Positions 37,501 to 48,424 of a DNA stretch of 64,000 bases are shown piece after piece. The stretch comes from Pampus argenteus (lineage: Eukaryota > Chordata > Actinopteri > Scombriformes > Stromateidae). Both the position numbers and the translations under genes were made by a program. The first letter of the stretch is position 1; the number at the start of each line of letters is the position of its first letter. The notes beneath the pieces are model-generated. The model searched no databases. It was not told the origin of the DNA and saw nothing but the letters and a program-made list of their open reading frames with translations. The DNA is taken from NCBI GenBank assembly GCA_036937835.1, contig CM072878.1, positions 19,846,001 through 19,910,000 of the forward strand, in the 5' to 3' direction.

Positions 37501-38821
37501 ATAGAGCTTTTACAGCATTTACACATCAGTCATTCATCAGCAGGGCTGCAGAGACGACACGCAGGTCGTGTCTTCAGGGATTCTTCTTATCAAAATTCAA
37601 GTAATTTAATTTTCTCTTTTTTTATTTCCCTTCTCTTTGCTTCTGCAGTGTTCACCTCGATATCAGTAAACATTCATTTTACAGGAATCTGTCACATACA
37701 GGATGTAAAACCAAACTCATCTTTAAAATAGATTCCGTTAAGATGATGTTTAGGAGCCGTTAAAGCAGGCTTCCTCACACCGTTATATATGCTTATCAAG
37801 TATAACTTTTAAAAAGGGACAATAACAGAAGAGCTGTGTGTGTGATCTGGTGACGGACCTTGAGGCAGCTGGGGTGGATGATTTCATTGCAGATGGTACA
37901 CTCCATCAGAGAGAGGCTGAACTTCTCCTCCTCTGAGTCCACCGTGTCCTCCTTCCCCGCCTCACCACACGCGAAACACACCGCTGTGTGAGGCAACACG
38001 GGCTGCAGGGAGAGAGAATATAAACGACATATTAAATTCAAATACATCCATCCATCAGCTGTCGAGACATTTCAATAACTTCTAATGTCCAGAACTAAAA
38101 ACAGGATCTGTTTTTAGTGTTTGGAGAAGTAACAGCAGCTTTGACTAAAACAAAAGGTTCATAATTTACAAAAGGCACCAAACACAGCAGCACACAACAC
38201 AACATGTTTGGATCAATAATCAATCCTCCAAACATCCTCGTCTTCCTCCTGCTCCTCTGAGAGACCAACAGAGGGCGTCCTCCTCCTCACCCTTCCTCAC
38301 CCCTCCTCACCCACTAACACCCTCATCTTCTTCCTCCACCTGTGGCTCCACCCAAAACCAGTAATTAATTAATCAATTCCTAAATTAATCAATAAGTAAA
38401 GCTAAAATGGTAAAAAGGTGAACAGTAGCACATTGACTGGCTGTGTGTTTGTTGGTTTGTGTAACCACGGCGATGGATCAAAGCCAACTCTCTCATCATC
38501 TCAGGTTGCCAAGGTAACCCAGCATCATTGCTGCTGGGCTCCAGCTCTCCACTGATGCTATTTGAAGAATCAACACACAAAACAATCAAAGCGTGTGCGC
38601 GCTTGTGTATGTGTGCATGCGTGCACGTGTCTCACCGCCGTGCACTGTCTCAGGAGGCAGGACTGCTTCATCCGGCCGGGCCCTCCGAACTTCTTCATGT
38701 CCTTACAGAAGTGACACTCTCCACACTCGGTCCTCATGCAGGCCTGGCAGCGCCGGCACCGCGTCCGCCTGCGCCTTGCCCCCCCGCCAGCCCCACCGCC
38801 CAGCGCCTTACTGCCCGACAT
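31510..38821 (-). CDS. fbxl19: F-box and leucine-rich repeat protein 19 (CXXC-PHD-F-box-LRR)
   Basis: Chromatin protein that binds unmethylated CpG through its CXXC finger and links targets to an SCF ubiquitin ligase. Exons: 38821-38636, 38002-37859, 36853-36767, 35978-35793, 35663-35631, 35548-34251, 33894-33731, 32798-32637, 32086-31865, 31784-31510. All are GT-AG with consistent phase, 918 codons in total. CXXC finger: residues 22-60 (eight cysteines, then KFGGPGRMKQSC). PHD: about 71-139 (CFACGEAGKED, CTICNEIIHPSC, CWECPKC). Residues 213-600 are low-complexity Ser/Gly/Arg/Glu-rich. F-box: about 608-655 (WLRVFTNLSQRELCVCMRVC). Leucine-rich repeats: about 655-860 (LDLSRVEDLKDSHLRELL). The C-terminus is a serine tract ending RTLLKNS, similar to the human end. 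Lack of a JmjC domain separates it from KDM2A/B. The protein is longer than the roughly 690 residues I recall for human because of the low-complexity parts. Confidence 0.95.
32087..32636. other. fbxl19 intron, AT-rich
   Basis: No feature recognised. Confidence 0.6.
32799..33730. other. fbxl19 intron with a SINE-like fragment
   Basis: Apart from the SINE-like piece at 32950-33075 this is AT-rich DNA without a coding signal; 33285-33320 has a short repeated ttctgtaacagaa word. Confidence 0.55.
32950..33075 (-). mobile_element. SINE-like fragment
   Basis: On the minus strand the stretch contains ggttcaattccccggctctt, which resembles a Pol III B box, and then gtgtccttgagcaagacatt, words common in fish SINE-like repeats. 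The 5' A box and the tail are not clear, so this is a partial copy. Confidence 0.45.
33895..34250. other. fbxl19 intron without recognised features
   Basis: AT-rich, between the exons at 33731-33894 and 34251-35548. Confidence 0.6.
35979..37858. other. Two AT-rich fbxl19 introns flanking the PHD exon
   Basis: Includes introns 35979-36766 and 36854-37858 around the exon at 36767-36853. No repeat or conserved element is recognised. Confidence 0.55.
38003..38635. other. fbxl19 intron with X-box-like palindrome and alternating GT/GC tract
   Basis: Holds GTTGCCAAGGTAAC at 38505-38518, one base from the palindromic RFX X-box, and an alternating purine-pyrimidine tract (gcgtgtgcgcgcttgtgtat and following) at 38591-38630 ending at the splice donor of the CXXC exon. 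Positions 38225-38345 are CT-rich (cctcctcaccc words). Confidence 0.6.
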
Positions 38822-40097
38822 CCCCGAACACGTCAGCTGGACGGAGACAGAGAGGCAGGTGTGAGAGAAAGCTTCAAAACATTTAAAAGGTTTATAAAAG
38901 AGCCAGATCGGCAGCCATCTTTGTTTGGGTCAAACATTCTCTAAAATACAGAAAAAAAATAATTCCAACAGATTCCTCCTGGAAAAGAAATTTCTTAAAT
39001 AAACTCAGTGTGATTCTTGAAGCTTTATTAACGGAGCAGAACAGGTCGTCTTATATGGACATTTTTAGGTGCGTCGATGATGCCAGTGATGAAATCTCAG
39101 GAATGTTCGGCTCCTCATGAACAGGTGAAATCATCAGGCTGAAACATTTACAAAGAATTTGTTGGAGAACGTCTGAGTTTTAGGAGAAGAAGATGAAAAA
39201 CGTTCACTCATGAGGGTCTTTAACTTGCAGACAAATCCAGGAAGAATGTCATTTAAATTGATTAGTGGATCATTGGAAAGATAACCTGCAACCATGTGGA
39301 TAATAGCAGTCATTTTTCAGTAAAAAAAATAGTAAAAAAAATGCAATTTATTCTTTCAGTTTCTCCAATGACAGGATTTGCTGCTTTCCGTCGTCATGTG
39401 TGACAGTGAACTGAATGTTTCCGGGTTGTGGTTTGAAGATTTCAACTAAAACAGGAGACATTTCACACACTAAACGATTAATCAAGAAAAAGATGAATCG
39501 ATTGTGAAAATTTAACACATCCGAACTTTCTGTGTAGTACGTGCCATAATGCAAAAGCTTTGTGATAATAAGTTATTGATCTTGCTGACTGACTGTGCTG
39601 CTATCTGTATTCATGCAACTTGGTTCGTTTTAACATAGCCGTCATTTTCAATTCCTAACAGTCGCTTCATGATAACAAAACTGGCAGCAACATGTGTTTA
39701 GGTTTGATGTAACTGTGTGTTCTGTGCTCTCCAGTTATGGCGGACAAGGCAACACATGCACAAGGCTCACTTTAATAAATGCAATGAAAATGCAGCTAAA
39801 TGCACAGTATGTAACAAGGTAGGTGACACAGACTAATTGTTTTTCGCAGTTTTCAAATGTGACGACAACAAACTGAACGTCTTTTGGTTTCTGGACTGTT
39901 GATGAGACAAAACTAAACATCTGAACTAAACACTGTTGACACTTTAACAGGAATTCTTCACTATTAGAGAGCAGGAAAACACAACTAAATCTTCATGAGG
40001 TGCTTGATTCAAACAGGAAAAAGAACAGACTCACTCACACAGCTCCATTAGGTTCTTTTAATCACTAATGTTTACAGTGATAAAGAAAAACATATAA

Positions 40098-40141
40098 TAA
40101 TAATAATAATAATAATATAATATATATATATATATATATAA
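40098..40141. repeat. (TAA)n(TA)n microsatellite
   Basis: About seven TAA units followed by an uninterrupted TA run. Confidence 0.9.
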
Positions 40142-40144
40142 TTA

Positions 40145-40600
40145 ACTGATTCTGACATTAGCAGAGATGCAACTGTGACTATTTTCTCAATCGTTTCACC
40201 TCTAAATGTCACAAGACGGTGAATGTCTTGTTTTATCTGATCAACAAACCAAAATCCAAAAAACCCAAAGAGAAACTCAGTTTACCATCACGTATGACAC
40301 AGAAAAGCTTCACATCATCAATTATTTTCATTATCAGTTAATCGATTAATTGTTTAGTCCACAAAATGTAAAATGTTGATCACATGTTTTCCTCAGGTGT
40401 CACGTTTTTTCCACAACCCAAAAATATTCAGTTTACTGTCAGAAAGGAAACCAGTAAATATTCACATTTAACAAGCTGGAGTCAGAGAATGTTTGACTTT
40501 TGTCCCTTAACGGTTAATCAATTATCAAAATAGTTGGCGATTAATTAAATAGTTGACAGCAGGATTAAATTGACTAATAATTGCAACTCTAACCTTGGGA
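40145..40600. repeat. Degraded interspersed repeat (attaatcgatta family)
   Basis: Two overlapping copies; contains tatcagttaatcgattaatt and attcagtttactgtcagaaa. Related to the copy at 27424-27680. Confidence 0.5.
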
Positions 40601-41118
40601 AAAAGTCAGATGGACGTTTACCACAATTTTCTGACATTTTATAAATCAAATGATTAATTGATAAATCAAGACTATAGACAGGTACATCCATAATTAAAGT
40701 AATTGTGAGTTGCGGTGTAGATTTCACCGCTCCTGTCTGGGTGTATTGGGGTTTGTGTCTGGTGTTCAACACGGTGGGTGTGTTGGACCACAGTGAGCCT
40801 CACTTTGCTGTTACTATGGATACAACACTATATTATGTTTGGACTCATTAAGTGTACCATGATCTGGAGTCAACAGGAAAATTAACAGTGTTCAAGCTTC
40901 TAACTGCTGCAAAAACACCAACCTCCTTTTCTCTTCTCTTGTCTGTCTTTTTTTGTCTTTGCAGTTGTTTTTTTTTAGATTTCTCTTTTCTTTTCTGTGC
41001 AACACGGTGTCTTTACCTTTACTGCTGTTCCCTTTTAGGTCTGTCAATAGTTCAGTATATTTAAACATCCTAATGAAAGCAGAGAAAAAACACCATCTTG
41101 CTGAGAGATCTGAGATGA

Positions 41119-41718
41119 GTTAAAGGACACATTCACAGTTTTCCAAGTTTGCCTTAAAGCATCAGTCAGGTGTCCATATGAACAGTGACTGTAATCATTG
41201 CTCCTGTTCATACTGGCTGTTCAAAGATCTGCTTCAAATGTGCTTTCAGTGTCAGTGATGGAGGTTAAAATCCACAGTGTGTCCACACAGTCATTTAAAG
41301 TAGATGTGAATCTTCTCTGAGGCTTCATCAGTGTGAGTTAGTCATATCAAGTGGATATCTGACACATTTACAGTCTGTTTAGCATCAAATTCCCTCTTTG
41401 TGTTTCCCTGTTGAGCTGTGGTGGAAGTATAGGAACAAAAAGAGGGACTTTGGCTCTAAAAACACTGTAACGTTGAAACATATCTGCTGGATTTGAAGCT
41501 TCATATTAGCTTCAGATAAACTTTAAATCCATGTTTGTGGGTTTAGTCTCCATCACTTCCATTGTAAGTGTGTTATGAAGGGATCTAATGGTCAGTATGA
41601 ACAGGAGGATGATTACAGCAACAAACACATGTTCACTGTTCATTTGGTTCCTGACTGTTGTTTTAACACACACAAACAAACAAACAAACACACAAACATT
41701 GTGAACACGTCCTTTAAC
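41119..41718 (-). mobile_element. Full-length MITE-like element, 600 bases (copy D)
   Basis: The ends are perfect 10-base inverted repeats: gttaaaggac at 41119-41128 and gtcctttaac at 41709-41718. Extending to 20 bases leaves 17 matches (gttaaaggacacattcacag against gttaaaggacgtgttcacaa). There is no transposase frame. TTAA lies at both boundaries, which fits insertion at TTAA sites, though the ends do not look like classical piggyBac termini. Copies A, B, C, E and F are partial. Minus orientation is assigned relative to those copies. Confidence 0.85.
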
Positions 41719-42227
41719 GTTAGGTATTGATTGTGTAATCAATCATCATGTGTCCAAATTCCCTGCACTGCATTCACCTTCTGTGTAGTGTAGAAACGCG
41801 TCTGTTACTGTTTGGATTAAGTCTTTTTAACGTCAGGTTGAACAGAAATATTAGAAAAGCATAACGCTAGCTAACACAAGTTAGCAGCCTGGAATAATGA
41901 AGATGTGAAGCTGTTAGCTGCTAACGGCTAACAGCTAACACGTCACAGTCATCTGCATATATTTGCTGCTGACAAACACAAACATAGCAATAAACATTTA
42001 TGGATCATTAATTAACGATTAAAGTGTCTGGGATGACACACACACACCCTCCACCCCACTGGGATGTGAAAAGCTCACGTAACGCTCGCTAACATGTTAG
42101 CATGCTAGCTGTTGTGTGCAGTATGCTTCCTCTTTCATTATCTGTCCGCCTGTTAAAACACCACGCGGGCAGGTGGAGGTGAACAAACACGCAGCTGTAA
42201 CAGGCAGGTAACCCCGCGTGCACTTAC

Positions 42228-42405
42228 CTCTTCGTATGAGGTCGCATGCTCCTGGGTCGCTCATTAGAGAGGTTTATTAGCAGCTGTTAGCTCGCGTTAG
42301 CTCCGGAGCAGCGCAGCGAGCCGTCCGCTTCCTTGTTCCTCTCTCCGCGCTGTTAGCCGCGGTTAGCTCCCGGCTAACAGCGCCGCTGCGTCTCCGACGA
42401 TAGCT
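42228..42405 (-). promoter_or_regulatory. fbxl19 5' UTR exon and promoter
   Basis: A strong splice donor (gag|gtaagtgc) at 42228/42227 on the minus strand ends a GC-rich segment rich in GTTAGC/GCTAAC words. It is the best partner for the acceptor at 38837 that precedes the coding exon. The 5' limit of the exon is not visible. No TATA box is seen. Confidence 0.6.
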
Positions 42406-42560
42406 TACTGATCGATATCGTTACATACAGTCAATGATCGATATCCTTATATACAGTCTATGATCTAGAACTTCAGATGCAATATATGATCGATATATTT
42501 ATATATAGTCTATGATGGATATCTTTATAAACAGTCTATTATCGATATCGATGAAGTGAA
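42406..42560. repeat. Tandem gatcgatatc/tacagtctatg repeat upstream of fbxl19
   Basis: About five imperfect units of roughly 30 bases, each with gatcgatatc or a variant (gatggatatc, atcgatatcg) followed by ttatatacagtctatga, lie immediately upstream of the fbxl19 5' exon. Confidence 0.75.
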
Positions 42561-43029
42561 AGAGAAGCGCTGCTGATCGAGTATCTCTCTCTCTGTCTCT
42601 CTCCCTCTATCTCTCTCTCAATTCAATTCAAGTGTTATGACTACATTCAATACAACAAACTATACAGTCATAATAAACATAAATAAACAAAATAAACAGT
42701 AACAATACAAAAGGGCACAGAGGACAGGACGGGACATGTAAAGTAGGTTTGAGCAACATAAGAAATAAACATGCAACAAATTAATTATTAATTAATAAAA
42801 ATGAATTATTGGCCATGTGGGAGGCAGAGCTGTGGAGCTGCAGCAGACCGGAAGTCTCTCCCAGTCACTTAGATAAAGGAACATGAGGATATATTTGTAT
42901 TATTTTTTTTTAAATATTGTTCTCTAAGACTTTGATGTTGCTTGTAGTGAGTCACAGTGATACACATCCTGTCCTCTGGGCAGCCAGATCCAACTCATTT
43001 TCCTGAAGCTGAGGTGGTTGTGGTGTAAT

Positions 43030-43575
43030 GACCATTCACTCCTTTGTGGGTTCAACTCCTGGCAACATCAGGCTTTGTAGGAAAAGGGGAGTGGGTCACT
43101 TGATTTAATATGATTCCAGAAATGTAGGGCTTGTTTTTGAATAGTTAACAGCGGGGGGGTATTGGCCTACTTCAGCTCTTTTCTGCACCCGAGGACACTT
43201 CTGCAGGACTCTGCATGCAGGATTTCAATGGGATGTTTGTCCCATTTTGTCCAGTCTAGTGGAGTTTGTGTACCTCACATCTCGCTGCCATGTATGCAAT
43301 GAGTTTGATGGTTGATTTGAATATTTTGAGCCAGGTTCTAATTGCTGTTAATCAGTGTTTATTGATCTCTTGTTGGCATATAAAGCCCTTTTCACTTTGT
43401 CTCTCAGTTCAGCCAAGCTAAAATATCCTGTTTGAAATGTTTTCTCGACAATATTGTTTCCAATTGTGAAGCTGTTATTGTATCTCTGTAGTCAATAACA
43501 GCTTTCCAGTTTTTGATTGTGGTGCTAAACCAAAGTCATATAGTTCCAATGTTGAATACCAAAAGTAAAAGGGCA
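43030..43575 (-). pseudogene. Decayed LINE ORF2 C-terminal region
   Basis: Minus-strand translation across several frames gives a run of conserved LINE blocks in order: AELRDKVKRALYANKRSI, WLKIFKSTIKLIAYMAA, an AELGQYP-like segment and TIQKQALHFWNHIKSSDP. Several stops and frameshifts interrupt them. This is the region downstream of the reverse transcriptase in a fish non-LTR element different from the L2-like copy at 3743. Confidence 0.7.
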
Positions 43576-43614
43576 GCACACACAGATCTTCAGGACAAAG
43601 TTGCTTGATCTCAG

Positions 43615-43830
43615 TTTCACAAATTTATTCTGGTTGTGTCAAACAAACATGCTTCTGTGGAGAAATATATGTTGGACAAACATAGAGAGCACTCAAACAA
43701 TGAATCTCAGAATAGAAATTAGCACAGGTAACATTGAATGTGCCATAACCAAGCGCTATCATGAAGCCAACCATGGATCTCTCGCCGCTCTGTACTGTGT
43801 TGGAGATAAATGTTATGTTAAATATTTTTT
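43615..43830 (+). pseudogene. Penelope-like element GIY-YIG endonuclease remnant
   Basis: Plus-strand translation gives CGEIYVGQT, then (after frame breaks) RISTGNIECAITKRYHEANH and GSLAALYCVG. The IYVGQT start, a basic middle and the terminal H-EANHGS block match the order seen in GIY-YIG domains at the C-terminus of Penelope-like retroelements. Too short and broken to be functional. Confidence 0.55.
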
Positions 43831-44929
43831 AATTTATTTTACAGCAGCCAACAAGTGGCCAAAAAGGTTCAACTCAATAGAAGCATCCTGGCTGCTGAGG
43901 ATCCAGCAACCAAGCAACCAGTCAATATGTTTTTGATACGACGGTATAACAACCAGCTAAAGGTCATTTTGATTTCATTTGAATTATACAATGTCTGAAT
44001 ATGACTGGCTGTAAAGGTCCAATATGTTAAAGTAGGCCCTGGCTTAGACGTTATTTATTATTTACTTCATTACCGTAAACGTGAAAGCTGTGCTTCCTAC
44101 ACATGGCTGAGAACAACTCAAAAGTTGCATCCTTTTTTCTCTGATTGGTGACTGTGTGTCATATCTGACCGCAAGGTGTCGCTGCTGCTGTAATATAAAG
44201 TTTGCATTTAATACTTCAGAGGTGCTGCTGACAAATATTCACAATAATGGGTGTTGATTGATTGAATGCGAGTTTAAAATGTGCCTCAACAGACTGAAAT
44301 ACACTATAAATAATAATAATGGACGGTCATGATGTGTAATCCCTTTCTGTGGATGTTAATGATTGCAGAAAAGTAACAAAGAAAGAACAAAGAAACCAAA
44401 CACAAGACATGACCTGTAGAGATAAACAGGAGCCAGAGCAAAATAAATACAATAAATAACAACAAGAGACGAGATAAAAGTACACAGTATGTTTATGTTC
44501 ATCTTTGATATGAATATAAATATAAATATAAATCTGTATAACACACAGAAGATGATCACATGAAAATCAAGGAAGTGATCCTGACATGTGTTCATGTTTA
44601 AACTGGGGAGCATTTTCATTTTTAACAGTCTGAATAAGTTTTATACTGAATCAGAATCATCTTTATTGTCATTGTACTGGGCGGTACAACAAAAGTTGGG
44701 AAATACTGTATGAGCTTCATTAATCTGTAGTCTTCATGTTTAGTGTAAGCAGTACATCAGTGTTCATGCTTCAAACATGTGTATGTGTTCTGTGAGCATG
44801 AATATATGTAATAAGAACATAGATGAATGTATGGATATTTGTATGTTATGTTGTATGTTAGTTTCAGTCAAATAAAAGCTGTCCTGTGTTTCTTTGTGGA
44901 GGAGTGATTTATTTCATTTTCAAATTGTT

Positions 44930-45020
44930 GTTGGCCAATAGCGTCTCTGTCACAGCGCGCGCTGCCGCGGCCTGGACCAATCAGGGTCGGCCTCGCTCCG
45001 GCAGCCTTATATAAAGCCGC
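44930..45020 (+). promoter_or_regulatory. H3 histone promoter
   Basis: TATATAAA at 45008-45015 lies about 60 bases before the ATG. CCAAT boxes are at 44935-44939 and 44977-44981. This arrangement is typical of replication-dependent histone genes. Confidence 0.85.
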
Positions 45021-45073
45021 CACACGCCGTCCTGCCGCATTCATTCTGTGTGTAAACAGAGAAACGGCAGAGC

Positions 45074-45487
<414 letters not shown>

Positions 45488-45517
45488 ACTGCCCCGGGAC
45501 CAGCAGCGACACTCAAC

Positions 45518-45533
45518 GGCTCTTTTAAGAGCC
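45518..45533 (+). terminator. Histone 3' stem-loop of the H3 gene
   Basis: GGCTCTTTTAAGAGCC, the SLBP-binding hairpin (6-bp stem, 4-base loop), 31 bases after the stop and followed by ACAC. It directs non-polyadenylated 3' processing in replication-dependent histone mRNAs. Confidence 0.95.
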
Positions 45534-45540
45534 ACACACA

Positions 45541-46320
45541 CACCCTAATAGAGCAACATGTCCATCACACACACGCCCTGATACCCATATTATCTATCAT
45601 ATTGAAAAGTGTGCTCAAGTGTTTTGTTCCTTCATACCAAATAATGGTTATACTGTCAAAATATGCAGATGCTCTCCCCAAAACACATTCCAGATTAACC
45701 CTAAAGATAAATGGTCACTATATTGAGGATTAAATGTTGGTTATGGGCGTATTTCAACTACTAAAAGTCCCTAACAGGATTAGAGATTCTGTTCATTCAT
45801 TCAGAAATATGAAACTAAAATGGCACAATTCAATTATGGAAACACAAGGTATGCATGAACTGATCACTGGCAGATTTAACCTTTTATTAATGACTGATAA
45901 TAATTAAAGGCTCTACATATCTTGATGCTGCTGGTTTGTTCAGGGACAAACTATGAATGCAGCCTCTGCCTGTTTGAATGTATAATATACATATAATAAT
46001 AAAACTAGAGTGGTCCTATTACACATGTTTCATTGTATGGAGACATTCAATGTGCTGTTTTACCTTTTTGTTGTTTTTATTAACAAGTTTATTGGCTGTA
46101 AATAATTGTTGAACAGTCACAGTATTTTATTTATTTCATATGTATTTGTAGTAAACGACCTTGTGAGCATAAATTTCACCTTTCTGGACTTTCGGGGCTC
46201 CGTATTTCACTTTTACTTGAAAGTGGAAGAAATATTTTAGAAGACACGTTTGCTTTGAAATCCCAAAAGGCGCCAAGCGGAAGCTTTGTAGCGAACACAG
46301 GAAGCGGGCAGAACTCGTTT
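45541..46320. other. Spacer between the two histone genes
   Basis: AT-rich, with no gene; the last 100 bases begin the H2A promoter. Confidence 0.6.
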
Positions 46321-46390
46321 CTGATTGGACGATTACAGTTACGCTCAATCCCACCAATGAACGAGCAGTTGGTAACATATAAAAGCACAG
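46321..46390 (+). promoter_or_regulatory. H2A histone promoter
   Basis: TATAAAA at 46378-46384; CCAAT at 46354-46358 and an inverted CCAAT (ATTGG) at 46324-46328. Confidence 0.85.
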
Positions 46391-46443
46391 TGCCGGCAGC
46401 TGTGGGTTATTTTCTCTCGTACCTCACAGAGACAAATACTAAG

Positions 46444-46827
46444 ATGTCTGGACGTGGTAAGGGTGCCGGTAAGGTCAGGGCGAAGGCAAAGACTCGCTCC
46501 TCCAGGGCCGGGCTTCAATTCCCGGTGGGCCGTGTACACAGGCTGTTGAGGAAAGGCAACTATGCCGAGCGTGTCGGTGCCGGAGCCCCGGTGTATCTGG
46601 CGGCTGTGCTGGAGTACCTGACCGCTGAGATCCTCGAGCTGGCTGGAAACGCCGCACGTGACAACAAGAAGACCAGGATCATCCCCCGTCACCTTCAGCT
46701 GGCTGTCCGCAACGACGAGGAGCTCAACAAGCTGCTCGGCGGAGTCACCATCGCTCAGGGCGGCGTGCTGCCCAACATCCAGGCGGTGCTGCTGCCCAAG
46801 AAGACCGAGAAACCCGTCAAGAAGTAA
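46444..46827 (+). CDS. Histone H2A (replication-dependent)
   Basis: 127 codons, no intron, start chosen at the MSGRGK methionine; the frame is open upstream but that part carries the promoter. The histone fold is intact (AGLQFPVGRVHRLLRKGNYA, acidic patch residues, docking sequence VTIAQGGVLPNIQAVLLPKK). Differences from the tetrapod form are LAVRNDEEL and LLGGVTIAQ, which fit canonical fish H2A as I recall it, and two less usual points: KGAGKVR at residues 6-12 and a short EKPVKK tail. There is no SQ(E/D) H2AX motif and no macro or Z-type insert. A stem-loop follows 40 bases after the stop. Confidence 0.97.
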   Translation: MSGRGKGAGKVRAKAKTRSSRAGLQFPVGRVHRLLRKGNYAERVGAGAPVYLAAVLEYLTAEILELAGNAARDNKKTRIIPRHLQLAVRNDEELNKLLGGVTIAQGGVLPNIQAVLLPKKTEKPVKK

Positions 46828-46866
46828 ACTTGGAGCCCCGCTCACTGCTGATAAATGCAACCCAAA

Positions 46867-46882
46867 GGCTCTTTTAAGAGCC
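46867..46882 (+). terminator. Histone 3' stem-loop of the H2A gene
   Basis: GGCTCTTTTAAGAGCC, identical to the hairpin of the H3 gene, followed by ATACAC. Confidence 0.95.
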
Positions 46883-48049
46883 ATACACAACACTCAAAGA
46901 GCTTTAATTCACAACCTCATCAGGACAGTCTGCTCCTACAGACTGTCACTGTGTAAAGTGACGTAGGTGAACATACAGATGTGCAGCATTGATCATGGCT
47001 GACTGCAGCTACATGAGTAAAACAGCTGCTCTTAGTTACAGCAGACAGGAAGCTGCACAGCTACCCTGACAAAGGCACAGAAATGAATAATTATTGAAAC
47101 AGGATGTGTGAGAGCATGGATATCCAAACATTAAACTAATACAAGATTTGTCTATTTTTAATGAAAGTTTACACAGCAGCTGTATGAAATGATAAATCTG
47201 GTGACTTTCAACAATAATTATGAACAGACTAAGAACAAATGTGCTATCAAAGTACAGGTGAGTGTAAATGAAGTTTTAACAGTAATGAAGCAGGGCTGCA
47301 TCCACATGAGAGAAAACAAACATGAGATGAGGAAGTTACCCAAAGAGAGCTTTTATAAAACTGAACTTTAAAAATGGCTTTTGTTTGTCACCATCTCCAG
47401 AAATGCTGGAGAACAAGGGGAGGCAGACATGAACCTGAGTATAAGGCTAGGTAACTTGTAATTTCCCACAAAGCAAAATTATTTATTTTTTATTAATGAC
47501 TTATATTAACTAATTAAGTAACTAATAACACAAGCACATAAGATTGGGGATGTTTGGTGGCTTTTAACTTCCTGTTAGAGCTGTTGTCTCAGGATTTATT
47601 GTAATGATGATGAAACTGATGACTGCTACAGAGCTCAGGGGGTCTGGGGACACTGCCAGGCTTCAGTTTTATTTCAACTGTAACTCTGTATGTATGTTAA
47701 ACTGTGGAAATCATGCTGACCTCAGTAGGAGGAGGCGGATCTAAAGGGACATGCATGTACCCAAGGAGGTGAAATACTGACACATTCTGGGATTTTTAAT
47801 AATGGAGAAGAATTTTAATTTAACTGAATTATTATTTTATATACACGTTAAACCATGTCTGAAGAACATCTTAAAGGATGTGAGTATCTCTGTTCTCTGA
47901 AATTTAAAACGTTATAAAATGCTTTAAAGACTGTTCAACAGCGCATGTGTCGCTGCAGCTGCAGTCACTGCAGCAGTGCATGTCCTCTCGCGCAGATGGT
48001 CACGTGCTCCCGTGTTGACAGAGGAGAAATAAAAAATCTCAGCTCTGCA
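46883..48049. other. Intergenic DNA between H2A and wipf2
   Basis: No gene recognised. CACGTG (E-box) at 48001-48006 lies just before the probable wipf2 first exon. Confidence 0.6.
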
Positions 48050-48174
48050 GCAGAGAAGCTAACAGCTAGCAGCTAGCAGCCCTGTCAGGAGAAACACCGC
48101 GGACACTTGAACACCGACTGGGAGGTGAACACTCCGGCATGACTGAACCAGCAGCGGGTCGGTGACGCGCACAG
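48050..48174 (+). other. wipf2 5' non-coding exon (predicted)
   Basis: GCTAGC/GCTAAC-rich leader ending at the donor acag|gtaggt (48174/48175). It is the best visible partner for the acceptor tttcag at 49656-49661, which precedes the first coding exon. The 5' limit is a guess. Confidence 0.55.
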
Positions 48175-48393
48175 GTAGGTTTAACTTAAGCTTTGACACT
48201 GAACAGCCTCCTGCTAATGCTAACACATAGCTAGCAGGGCTGGCTAGCTAACTCCGCAGACGATTAACGCTAACGAGTTGGTCTCGAGTCTGTGAGGCCA
48301 GAAATGAGCTGACTGTCCCTCCAGATGTTGATTATAAGACTGAGCAGCTGAAGACAGGGGCTAATGTGTTAGCTTAGCATCCTGCAGAGATGA

Positions 48394-48424
<31 letters not shown>

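Larger units (their letters stand above)
38837..42227. other. fbxl19 intron 1, repeat-rich
   Basis: Intron between the 5' UTR exon and the coding exon that starts at 38836. It contains degraded fish repeats (39240-39560, 40145-40600), a (TAA)n-(TA)n microsatellite (40098-40141) and the full-length MITE (41119-41718). GCTAGC/GTTAGC words cluster at 41864-41945 and 42085-42115. Confidence 0.6.
42561..44900. other. Intergenic DNA between fbxl19 and the histone genes
   Basis: (TC)n microsatellite at 42585-42620, two retroelement remnants (43030-43575 and 43615-43830), and a tcagaatcatctttattgtc word at 44650-44669 of the kind common in fish repeats. No gene is seen. Confidence 0.6.

Noticed and set aside
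43005..43080. Possible tRNA-derived SINE head (gggttcaactcctgg)
   Set aside because: Only a B-box-like word; the rest aligns better with the decayed LINE on the minus strand.
46255..46443. Upstream in-frame extension of H2A
   Set aside because: The stretch contains the CCAAT and TATA elements, and the protein family starts at MSGRGK.
46345..46893. 182-codon minus-strand frame over the H2A gene
   Set aside because: Shadow of the H2A coding sequence.
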